Assembly (NCBI GenBank): GCA_002353825.1
Contig: DEKJ01000049.1
Coordinates: 69,419-133,418, forward strand
Source of the DNA: Prevotella sp. UBA2725
Lineage (GTDB): Bacteria; Bacteroidota; Bacteroidia; Bacteroidales; Bacteroidaceae
Direction of reading: 5' to 3'
Length of the DNA: 64,000 nucleotides
Part shown: positions 40,422-47,870 of the stretch, in pieces
How the letters are laid out: the number at the start of each line of letters is the position of its first letter
How positions within the stretch are numbered: position 1 is the first letter of the stretch
Made by a program: the position numbers and the translations under genes
The notes under the pieces: generated by a model
What the model saw: only the letters and a program-made list of their open reading frames with translations
Databases searched by the model: none
What the model was told of the DNA's origin: nothing

Positions 40422-41876
40422 CTATCGGGGGCCGGCAGTTTTTATGGTCTGCATTGCTGTCATCGTCACCCCTTGCACCCCTTGCAGCATGACACTCTGA
40501 CCCGTGAGGAACAGGTTGGGGATGGCGGTGCGGGGCGAGAGGGTTGTCAGGAGCGGCGAGCGGTAGTCCTTGCGCGTGCCGAAGGCGGAGCCGTCGGGCG
40601 TGAGGGTGTAGTCGCGCCAGGTCAGCGGGGTCGAGACATATTGTGCCTCGATGGCATCACGGAGGCCGGGAACGACACGCTCGGCCAAGGCGATGCACTC
40701 GTTGGCTTTAGCGTCTTTGAAGCGCTTGTAGTCGTCGCCACGCTGCCCTACTGTCGTGTCGAGCCACGGCTTGCAGGCATTGATGCTCATCGGCGTGAGA
40801 AGGTCGACCTGACGGGTGTAACTGCTGCCATCCTCGGGCACACGGCAGCTCACCATGACGCCACCGACGGAGCCGTCGGCGAGCGGGAAGTCCCAGGGAC
40901 TGACGCCCTTGCTGTAAACAAAGTGGTTGTGGTTGAAATAAGGAAGGGTGTCGGCTTTAAGGAGGAGTTGCACCGTCAGCATGCCACGTGTGTTCTTCAT
41001 GGCATTGACACGGTGACGGACGACGGGACGGAGGACATGCGGCGCCTTGACCCACGCGAAGGTCTGGGCGGGATGGACATCACTGATGAATGTCGATGCC
41101 TTATACTCCGTGCCGTCGGTGCAGTGGGCCGCCACGACCTTACCATCGCGGATGACGAGTTCGTCGACCTGCGCGCGACAGATGACATTCCCACCCTGCT
41201 GCCGCAACTTGTCGACGAGCGCACGGACGAGGACGTTACCGTCGCCACGGAGCCGCCAACTGCTCTGGATGAAACTACTGTTCGTGTGGGCGAAGACGAA
41301 GAGGGGCAAGGTGTCGCGAGACAGTTCCATGCGGATGGCATTGCCCGAGAGGACGTCAACGAGGAGCGGGTCGTGGATGATCGTGTTGAGATAGTCCCAC
41401 GCGCCCGTCGTGAACGAGGGAGAGAACAGCGGGTTGTTGTCACTGTCCGGGTCGAGACTGTCCCATTGCTCGCGGTCACTCTGCTGCAAAGCCTTAACAT
41501 ACTGCTCGAGGCCTGCGCGCTCCTGAGGGAAGTCAGCAGCGAGGGTGTCGATGAAGTTGTCGAAGCCTTGGGCGAGTCGGAACGTGCGGTCACCGAGGGT
41601 GATGATATCAAAGCCATCTATGTCGAGGCGGTGCCAGGGCAAGGTGTCGAGACCAAGGACATGGAACGGCATCTGCAACGGCTCACCCAGACCGAGGCCC
41701 CCGATGTAATGGAGGCCGGTGTCGAAATGGAAACCGTGGCGCACGAAGCTCTGCATGCAACCGCCCGGCTGCCGCTCGCACTCGAGGACCAGCACACGGA
41801 GGCCACGAGCTGCCAGGAGATTGGCACACTCAAGGCCGCCTAGGCCCGAACCGATAATGATGACGTCGTTTTGCAT
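40422..41876 (-). CDS. Phytoene-desaturase/retinol-saturase-like FAD oxidoreductase, lipid cluster
   Basis: A 484-residue flavoprotein. The Rossmann motif GSGLGG (residues 9-14) with ERQPGGCMQSF is followed by FDTGLHYIGGLG, typical of the CrtI/RetSat group. The C-terminal FAD segment includes LFLTGQSVMLQGVQGV. Such enzymes saturate or desaturate polyene or fatty chains. No carotenoid genes are nearby, so here it probably tailors the acyl chain made by the neighbouring ketosynthase and ACP. That is inference from context. Repeats on both sides interrupt an otherwise compact gene series. Confidence 0.82.
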   Translation of the reverse strand: MQNDVIIIGSGLGGLECANLLAARGLRVLVLECERQPGGCMQSFVRHGFHFDTGLHYIGGLGLGEPLQMPFHVLGLDTLPWHRLDIDGFDIITLGDRTFRLAQGFDNFIDTLAADFPQERAGLEQYVKALQQSDREQWDSLDPDSDNNPLFSPSFTTGAWDYLNTIIHDPLLVDVLSGNAIRMELSRDTLPLFVFAHTNSSFIQSSWRLRGDGNVLVRALVDKLRQQGGNVICRAQVDELVIRDGKVVAAHCTDGTEYKASTFISDVHPAQTFAWVKAPHVLRPVVRHRVNAMKNTRGMLTVQLLLKADTLPYFNHNHFVYSKGVSPWDFPLADGSVGGVMVSCRVPEDGSSYTRQVDLLTPMSINACKPWLDTTVGQRGDDYKRFKDAKANECIALAERVVPGLRDAIEAQYVSTPLTWRDYTLTPDGSAFGTRKDYRSPLLTTLSPRTAIPNLFLTGQSVMLQGVQGVTMTAMQTIKTAGPR

Positions 41877-41887
41877 GGATATATTTC

Positions 41888-42224
41888 TTTCTCACACGGA
41901 TCTTTTCTTCTCACGCGGATTGTTTTTCTCACACGGATTTTAAAGATCTTAAAGATGGTTACGCCGCGCTGCGGCTACACGGTCTTTCCGCATCGACTTA
42001 TCACGGCCTTTCACGACCTTCCGTGAGTTGTCTATGTTGTTGGTGTTGTCATTGTTGTTGGAGATCCCGACAACTTTAACAACTCGTACAACTTTAACAA
42101 CCCCATTTATTCTTGTCGTTCTTTTGGTTATCCCACAACGTGGTATTGCAGCCCCTACGGCGAATCCATTCCTACTGTGGTAATCTCTCCCTCCCCTGGG
42201 TGGGGGAGGGGCGGGGGTGGGGCC
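41888..42224. repeat. Spacer with family A left half, GCATCG repeat and family B right half
   Basis: 41888-41980 holds three copies of the CTCACRCGGAT end followed by the TTTTAAAGATCTTAAAGATG and GTTACGCCGCGCTGCGGC parts of family A. CGCATCGACTTATCACGGCC follows (41988 on), related to 53911, 54165 and 57213. At 42155-42224 is a family B right half ending GGGGTGGGGCC. The whole 367-bp gap between oxidoreductase and exporter is repeat-derived, apart from an AT-rich stretch at 42060-42130 with TTTAACAACTCGTACAACTT. Confidence 0.75.
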
Positions 42225-42243
42225 GCCAGGGCCGTCAGGGGCG

Positions 42244-44739
42244 TCAAAGTTTTAGCCATCTGTATATCGCCGGCTGCAGCACATACGCCAGGATGACGGC
42301 ACTGAGGAGACCGACGAGGGTGGCGAAACCGACGGAACGGATGGCGGGATGCTGGGCAAAGAGCATACTGCCCACCGTCACCACGAGGACAATGGCACTG
42401 AAGAGGATCGCCGTCTTGTGGTAAGCCAACAGGTGATCGTTCTCCTTCTGTCCGATGAGACCATTCATCACGAAGATGCTATAGTCGACACCGATACCGA
42501 AGATGAACGTCGAGATGATGATGTTGATGAGGTTGAACTGCATGCCGAAGATGTCCATGGCACCGAGGACGATGAGCCAGCTCAGGACGATCGGCATGAA
42601 GCCAAGGAGCGTAAAACGCCAGTTGCCGTGGAAACTCAGGAGAAGGACGATGAAGACGAACGCCATAGACACCCACTGCAGGACATTGAAGTCATTGTTG
42701 AGTTTCATAAGGTTGTCCGTCGTATAGTAAGCCGTGTCGAGGACGAGGAGCCGCGGGTCTTTCGCCACAGCATCGCAGATCTTCTTATATCCACCGTTCT
42801 GCTGCTCTGCTTTGTTGTAGCTCACCGACGTGAAACAGAGATACTGCCCATCGTAGGTGCGCTCCATGAGCATCGACTGAAAGCCACGCGGTACGACATT
42901 AGCGTTGTAGAGTTTGTCCGGCGCATAGTTGGCCGACACCGACTCAAAGAACGGGTCGAAGGCATCACTCTCGAAACCATTGGCGGGTGCTGTCTCGGCA
43001 ATGAGCTGCCGCACACGGGCCTGACGCTCCGGTGTCCAGAAGGCTTTCCATGCCCGGATACGCTGCTGCTGTTCGGCGAGCGGGATGAAGATGCGGTCCG
43101 TCGGCGTATAACTTGCCACGAGGCCGAGTCGTTTCAGCGAGTCGAGCTTCGTACGAAGAATGCCAAAGTTAGCGATCGCCTCCTCCATCGTCTTACCCGA
43201 TGCCGCGAAGGTCGTCGAACTGTTGTTGCCCGACGTCTTCTCACGGAGCAGGGCCGACGAGTTCGTCACCTCCGGTGCTTTGTAACCAAGGTTGTCGAGG
43301 TCGGAATCGAAATGGATGCCGTGGAAGAGATAAGCACCGATGCAGATGACCGTGATGACGCAGATCGTGATGATAAGCGGTTTGTTACGGTCGAAGGGAT
43401 AGTTGTTGATACGGTCGATGATGGCGAAGGCCTTGTGGTTGATACGGTTGACCTTCGTGTCGAGAAGCTGCGGGAGATATGTCAGAGAGAACGCCGTCGT
43501 GCCGAGGATGGCAAAGGAAGCGAAGAGACCGAAGTCGCGCAGCAGTTCGTTCTGGATGAAGATCAGTCCGATGAATGAGCCGATCGTCGTGATGCAGCCG
43601 AGAGAGACTGACTTGACCTCGTCGCGCAGCACCTGTTCAGGATCCGTGACATATTTATAATGGGTCAAGATATGGAGCACGTAACTCATTGCCACACCGA
43701 GGACGATGGCGCCGATACCAAGGGCGAGGAGCGAGAATTCCCCTTTGATGAAGTACATCATCGCCAGACCGAAGAGCGTGCCGAAGACTACAGGAAGGAG
43801 GAGCAGCGGCAATGTGTCCCAGTTACGATAGCAGACGAAGATGAAGAGCATGACGAGTACGAGCGAGCCAAGAAGCGTCGTTGTTAGGTCGTGCTTGATC
43901 GTCGACGAGTTGTAGTAACCGCTGGCGGGTGTGCCGTGGTAAGAGACGGCGACATCTGGATGCGCCTTCTCAAACTTCGCGATCTCCGTGTTCAACATCT
44001 CGAAGAGCTTCGTCGTGCCACCCGTGTTGAACGACGTGGCGCGCGGTGTGATGAGGGCGAGGCAGACCGTGGAGTCAGGGACGAAGATATGACTGTCGAT
44101 GATGGTATAGCCGCCCTTGGAGCCCTTGGCCTTAGCGCCGGAGCTTTTTTGTGACGACAGCATCATCTCACGCAGCAGTTCGTTGCGCAGTCCGATGGGG
44201 TCCATCTGGATGAGCTCGGGGAAGTTCTCTCCGAAACTGCCTTCCATGTCGGAGGCGTTCTGTGCCATCTGCCGCTGGAAATGAGGGACAGTGAGCATCG
44301 TATCGACATGACTGTATAGCGTCGTGTCGATATAAGCGGGGAAATGCTTCTCCATGTAGTCGACACCGTTCATGAGGTCATCGTCAGAGATCGTGCAGAA
44401 GATGTCGGAGATGACCGACTGTCCCTTGCCGAGTCGCTTGTTCGCTGCCTGGAGGGAGTCGACGAAAGCGTCGCAGACATCTGCGATCTTTTGCGGGTCG
44501 GTGCCTTTGCGGCCGTGGAAGAGAATATAAGTCTTGTCCTTCACACGGAGGGAAGAGAAGGCGAGCTTCGTCGTGCCGTCAGGGTTCTTCGACGACGGCA
44601 TGAGCTTATTCAGGTCTTCTTCGAGGTGGATGCGGGAGGCAAAGAACCCGAAGAAAACAAACAACGCAACCATCGACAGCCAGAAAGCTGCGCAATGATT
44701 GCGGAAAAAGTGGTATATCCGAATACAGAGCGATGTCAT
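42244..44739 (-). CDS. MMPL/RND-type lipid exporter, lipid cluster
   Basis: An 831-residue inner-membrane protein with about 12 membrane helices in two halves. The first helix is near residue 20 (FWLSMVALFVFFGFF), and each half has a large periplasmic domain. The membrane regions (SLVLVMLFIFVCYRNW, FVFIVLLLSFHGNW, IIISTFIFGIGVDYSIFVMN) match the MMPL/RND superfamily, and GIGVDYSIFV carries the usual acidic residue for proton coupling. MMPL proteins export lipids such as mycolates, hopanoids and aryl polyenes. It lies 53 bp downstream of the ACP gene and is the likely exporter of the cluster's product. Confidence 0.88.
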   Translation of the reverse strand: MTSLCIRIYHFFRNHCAAFWLSMVALFVFFGFFASRIHLEEDLNKLMPSSKNPDGTTKLAFSSLRVKDKTYILFHGRKGTDPQKIADVCDAFVDSLQAANKRLGKGQSVISDIFCTISDDDLMNGVDYMEKHFPAYIDTTLYSHVDTMLTVPHFQRQMAQNASDMEGSFGENFPELIQMDPIGLRNELLREMMLSSQKSSGAKAKGSKGGYTIIDSHIFVPDSTVCLALITPRATSFNTGGTTKLFEMLNTEIAKFEKAHPDVAVSYHGTPASGYYNSSTIKHDLTTTLLGSLVLVMLFIFVCYRNWDTLPLLLLPVVFGTLFGLAMMYFIKGEFSLLALGIGAIVLGVAMSYVLHILTHYKYVTDPEQVLRDEVKSVSLGCITTIGSFIGLIFIQNELLRDFGLFASFAILGTTAFSLTYLPQLLDTKVNRINHKAFAIIDRINNYPFDRNKPLIITICVITVICIGAYLFHGIHFDSDLDNLGYKAPEVTNSSALLREKTSGNNSSTTFAASGKTMEEAIANFGILRTKLDSLKRLGLVASYTPTDRIFIPLAEQQQRIRAWKAFWTPERQARVRQLIAETAPANGFESDAFDPFFESVSANYAPDKLYNANVVPRGFQSMLMERTYDGQYLCFTSVSYNKAEQQNGGYKKICDAVAKDPRLLVLDTAYYTTDNLMKLNNDFNVLQWVSMAFVFIVLLLSFHGNWRFTLLGFMPIVLSWLIVLGAMDIFGMQFNLINIIISTFIFGIGVDYSIFVMNGLIGQKENDHLLAYHKTAILFSAIVLVVTVGSMLFAQHPAIRSVGFATLVGLLSAVILAYVLQPAIYRWLKL

Positions 44740-44792
44740 AATAAAAGGGGTTTTGCCGCCGTAAACGGCGGTACACAGAACCGGAGCAGCTC

Positions 44793-45038
44793 CTATTTCT
44801 TCTGATGCTGCTCGATGTAGTCGTAGAGGTCATTGAAAGTCTGAATCTTACGGAGGTCCTCTGTGGGGATCTTGATGCCGTACTCCGACTGGATGACAGC
44901 CACGAGGTCCACGAGGCTCAGCGAGTCGAGGTTCAGTGTGTCATAGACCTTCGCATTGGGATCGAAGTTGCTGTTCTCTGTCTCGAACTCCTCTGCGAGG
45001 ACGCTGTTTACATGCTTGATAATTTCTTCACGTGTCAT
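44793..45038 (-). CDS. Acyl carrier protein, lipid cluster
   Basis: An 81-residue acidic helical protein with the phosphopantetheine attachment Ser39 in TLNLDSLSLVDLV, a standard ACP motif. It is distinct from a housekeeping AcpP, which normally has DSLDTVE after the serine and sits beside fabF in a fatty-acid operon. Here it lies 8 bp after the ketosynthase gene and before the exporter. It should hold the growing or finished acyl chain as a thioester for the neighbouring enzymes. Confidence 0.92.
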   Translation of the reverse strand: MTREEIIKHVNSVLAEEFETENSNFDPNAKVYDTLNLDSLSLVDLVAVIQSEYGIKIPTEDLRKIQTFNDLYDYIEQHQKK

Positions 45039-45046
45039 AATTATTA

Positions 45047-46273
45047 TTATTTTATATTTTTCACCAGTATCGTTGAGTTCGTACCACCGAAGCCGAAGCT
45101 GTTCTCGAGGAACATGTCGAAAGGCTGCTCGATGGTCTCGGGGATGACATTGATCTTTGCCGTGTTCTCGTCCGGGTTCTCGAAGTTGATGTTACCGGCT
45201 ATGAATCCGTTCTTCATCATCAGCGTCGAATAGATCATCTCACTGGCTCCTGCCATCCACATCTCGTGACCCGTCTGACTCTTCGTCGAGGTCACCGGCA
45301 CCTTATAGTCGCCGAATACCTGTGCGATAGCGAGGGCCTCAGGACCGTCGCCGGCAGGCGTGGAGGTAGCATGGGCGTTGACATACCCGATCTTACGCAG
45401 GTCGTCGAGACCACTGTGCTCAATGCAGAGCTGCAGGGAGCGGGCGGGACCGGCGACATTAGGTGTGGAGATATGATCTCCATTGCCGGAGAAGCCCCAG
45501 CTGACGATCTCTGCTAGGATCGGCGCGCCACGCTTCACGGCATGCTCATAGTCTTCGAGAATGACCGTCGCAGCACCACCACCCGGCACGAGGCCGTCTC
45601 GGTCGCGGTCGAAGGGACGACTGGCTTTCGTCGGCTCACTCTCACGGATGGAGAAAGCCTGGATGCCGTCAAAGCTCGCAATGCCGTACATATTGTTCTC
45701 CTCTGCACCACCACAGATGACATAATCCTGCAGGCCTTGCTGGATGAGCAGGGCGCCGAGGCCGATGGCCTGTGACGACGAGGCACATGCAGCCGATGTC
45801 GTGAGGTTGATGCCTTTGAGATGGAAGAGGCAAGCGAGGTTCATCGTGATGTTGGAGTTCATCGACTGGAAGATGGCACCGGAGCCACAGGCTTCTGTAT
45901 CTTTGAACTCGCGGAACTTATCCATGGCGCGCATTGTAGCCTCAGCCACGGAGTCGTTGCCATAGATGATTCCTACCTCGTGATCGTTGATGAAATCCTG
46001 ATCCATCTTAGCGTTCTCGAGGGCGGCCTTTGTGGCCATATAAGCATACTGCGCCTCTTCGGGCATGAAGTGGCGCTGGTTACGCTTGACGAAAGGTTTG
46101 AGATCCGGCTTCGGCACATTCGTGCACAGACCGGAGCGGAAGCCCGCGTCCTTACGTTCCTGTGAGAAGATCACGCCACTCTTACCTTGATAGAGTGCGT
46201 CGCGCACCTCCTCGAGTGTCGTTCCCAGGCAGGACCAGATGCCCATGCCTGTCATCACTACTCTGCGTTTCAT
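45047..46273 (-). CDS. Beta-ketoacyl-ACP synthase (FabF-like), lipid cluster
   Basis: A 408-residue ketosynthase. Catalytic residues are Cys163 (SAACASSSQ), His301 (VNAHATSTP), Lys331 and His336 (TKSQTGHEMW), the full Cys-His-His set. The usual TGHTLGAAG of FabF reads TGHEMWMAGA here, a form I associate with ketosynthases of flexirubin/aryl-polyene-like clusters. It condenses malonyl-ACP with an acyl primer. It lies 9 bp from the acyltransferase-like gene and 8 bp from its own ACP, so all three are certainly co-transcribed. Confidence 0.92.
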   Translation of the reverse strand: MKRRVVMTGMGIWSCLGTTLEEVRDALYQGKSGVIFSQERKDAGFRSGLCTNVPKPDLKPFVKRNQRHFMPEEAQYAYMATKAALENAKMDQDFINDHEVGIIYGNDSVAEATMRAMDKFREFKDTEACGSGAIFQSMNSNITMNLACLFHLKGINLTTSAACASSSQAIGLGALLIQQGLQDYVICGGAEENNMYGIASFDGIQAFSIRESEPTKASRPFDRDRDGLVPGGGAATVILEDYEHAVKRGAPILAEIVSWGFSGNGDHISTPNVAGPARSLQLCIEHSGLDDLRKIGYVNAHATSTPAGDGPEALAIAQVFGDYKVPVTSTKSQTGHEMWMAGASEMIYSTLMMKNGFIAGNINFENPDENTAKINVIPETIEQPFDMFLENSFGFGGTNSTILVKNIK

Positions 46274-46282
46274 AGTATATCT

Positions 46283-47428
46283 TTATTTTATTGTCTTTGT
46301 ATAACACCTCCGTCTCTTCACCATCTCGGGCTTGAGCGGTTTCCACTGCGACAGTTCCTTAACGTTTGTCTCCAGCTGTGGGCCCGTCTCCGCATAACGG
46401 TAGTCGAGCTCATTATAGAGCGGGATGAGGTCGTCGAAGATGAGGGCATTGACACCGAAGCCCTGATAGTCGGGACGTACGGCGATGAGAAGCAGACCGG
46501 CGGTATGTTCGTGGTGCCACTTGAGGGCACGGAGAAGCCAGTACCAACCGAAGGGTAACAGCCGACCTTTGGCACGGCGCAGAGCATGTGACAAGCTACC
46601 CATCGTCACGGCGATGGAGATGAGCTCACCCTTGTCGTTCTCTATCACAGGCACCATACGGAGGTCGATGAGCGGGACGTACTGCCGGAGATAGTCCATC
46701 GACTGTTTCTTGTCGAAACCTGTGAAGCCGAAGAGCGGTGCATAAGCCTGATTGAGCAGGTCGAAGATGCGCTCACCATAACCATTGAAGATCTCTTTTG
46801 CTGTGAGCTTGCGCACATGCAGGCCGAAGAGTTCCTTCGAGAGTTTCGCTACACGTGCATATTTAGCCGGCACCTCTGCAGGGATGGCGACACGAATCTG
46901 CAGCCAGTCGACCGCTTTCGTGAAGCCAAGCGCCTCCATGTGCTCGGGATAGTAAGGATAATTGTATATCTCCGTCATGGCGCCCAAGTTGTCATAGTCG
47001 CTCAGGAGCATACCTTCTTTATCGAAGTCGGTGATGCCAAGCGGGCCTTGGATCGTGTCCATTCCCCGTTCCTTACCCCATGCAGCCACGGCGTCGAGGA
47101 GTGCGCGCGACACGTCATGGTCGTCGATGAAGTCGATCATGCCGAAACGCACGACATGGTTCTTCCACTTCTCGTTGGCATGCGGGTTGATGATCGCAGT
47201 CACCCGACCTACCACTTTCCCGTCTTTGTAAGCGATGAAAGGCTGGAGCTGAACAAACTGCAGGGCTGCATTTTTCTTGGGATTAAACGTATCACGTACA
47301 TCGGAATGGAGGTCAGGGACATACTGGTGGCAGTCTTTATATAACCAATCCGTAAAGCGGATGAACTCGTTCATCTGCTTGCGACTGGTCACTTTGATCA
47401 CTTCCACTTTGCCCATCTTTTGCTCCAT
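46283..47428 (-). CDS. GNAT-fold acyltransferase-like protein, first gene of lipid cluster
   Basis: A 381-residue soluble protein homologous along its length to 17850-18992. Shared motifs include KDGKVVGRVTAIINPHANEK, WGKERGMDTIQGPLG, IYNYPYYPEHME, LKWH and TGPQLETN. I recall this domain order from the family that contains the bacterial ceramide synthase of Caulobacter, a GNAT-fold N-acyltransferase. With a dedicated ACP and ketosynthase 9-250 bp downstream, it could transfer the ACP-bound chain to an amino group, giving an N-acyl lipid. That is inference. It is the first gene of the unit and has a -7 box at 47496-47489. MEQKMG has two possible starts (47428 or 47416). Confidence 0.65.
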   Translation of the reverse strand: MEQKMGKVEVIKVTSRKQMNEFIRFTDWLYKDCHQYVPDLHSDVRDTFNPKKNAALQFVQLQPFIAYKDGKVVGRVTAIINPHANEKWKNHVVRFGMIDFIDDHDVSRALLDAVAAWGKERGMDTIQGPLGITDFDKEGMLLSDYDNLGAMTEIYNYPYYPEHMEALGFTKAVDWLQIRVAIPAEVPAKYARVAKLSKELFGLHVRKLTAKEIFNGYGERIFDLLNQAYAPLFGFTGFDKKQSMDYLRQYVPLIDLRMVPVIENDKGELISIAVTMGSLSHALRRAKGRLLPFGWYWLLRALKWHHEHTAGLLLIAVRPDYQGFGVNALIFDDLIPLYNELDYRYAETGPQLETNVKELSQWKPLKPEMVKRRRCYTKTIK

Positions 47429-47488
47429 TAAATTTGAATTTCTCTTCGAGAAGGTATTAAATTCGTGTTACGTTTTATTTCCAACATG

Positions 47489-47496
47489 CAAAATTA
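47489..47496 (-). promoter_or_regulatory. -7 box of the lipid cluster
   Basis: TAATTTTG on the minus strand, about 60 bp before the start at 47428; no TTTG at the usual -33 distance. The rest of 47497-47627 is AT-rich with no gene. Confidence 0.5.
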
Positions 47497-47627
47497 CCCA
47501 ATCTTGGCGAAATAGCCCCTCGCGCAATCGTTAGGTTAAAAACCTTTTTATAACCTTAACAAAACTTTGCTGATAAAAAGAGTTTTCAGACAGCGAAGTA
47601 GACATATAGTACACAAACACACCACAA

Positions 47628-47761
47628 GGCCCCACCCCTACCCCTCCCCCATCCAGGGGAGGGAGAGATTACTACCGTAGGTAAAGATTGGTATACTGGC
47701 CTATTTCCTCTTGAAGCATACTTTCCCCTCCCCTGGATGGGGGAGGGGTAGGGGTGGGGCC
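47628..47761. repeat. Family B MITE-like repeat, copy 2
   Basis: 134 bp from GGCCCCACCCCTACCCCTCC to the inverted end GGGTGGGGCC. Interior: TTACTACCGTAGGTAAAG and TTCCTCTTGAAGCATA, which is the inverse of the interior of copy 1. It separates the lipid cluster promoter from murF-alr. Confidence 0.85.
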
Positions 47762-47837
47762 GTTAGGTTTCGTAGGGGTAGGGCCGGCAGCTATCATTTT
47801 TTCCTTCTTTTCTATGCTTGCGTACTGACTTTTTTAT

Positions 47838-47845
47838 TAACTTTG
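47838..47845 (+). promoter_or_regulatory. -7 box of murF-alr
   Basis: TAACTTTG 25 bp before the ATG at 47871; a CTTG at 47817-47820 is a weak -33 candidate with 17-bp spacing. Confidence 0.5.
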
Positions 47846-47870
47846 CAATCAGATTCAAAAAGCATAACCA

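Noticed and set aside
40401..41843. A 480-codon plus-strand frame opposite the FAD oxidoreductase
   Set aside because: Same antisense pattern; the oxidoreductase frame carries the Rossmann and C-terminal FAD motifs.
42349..43578. A 409-codon plus-strand frame opposite the MMPL exporter
   Set aside because: No membrane segments or motifs and heavily charged composition; the exporter is clear on the minus strand.
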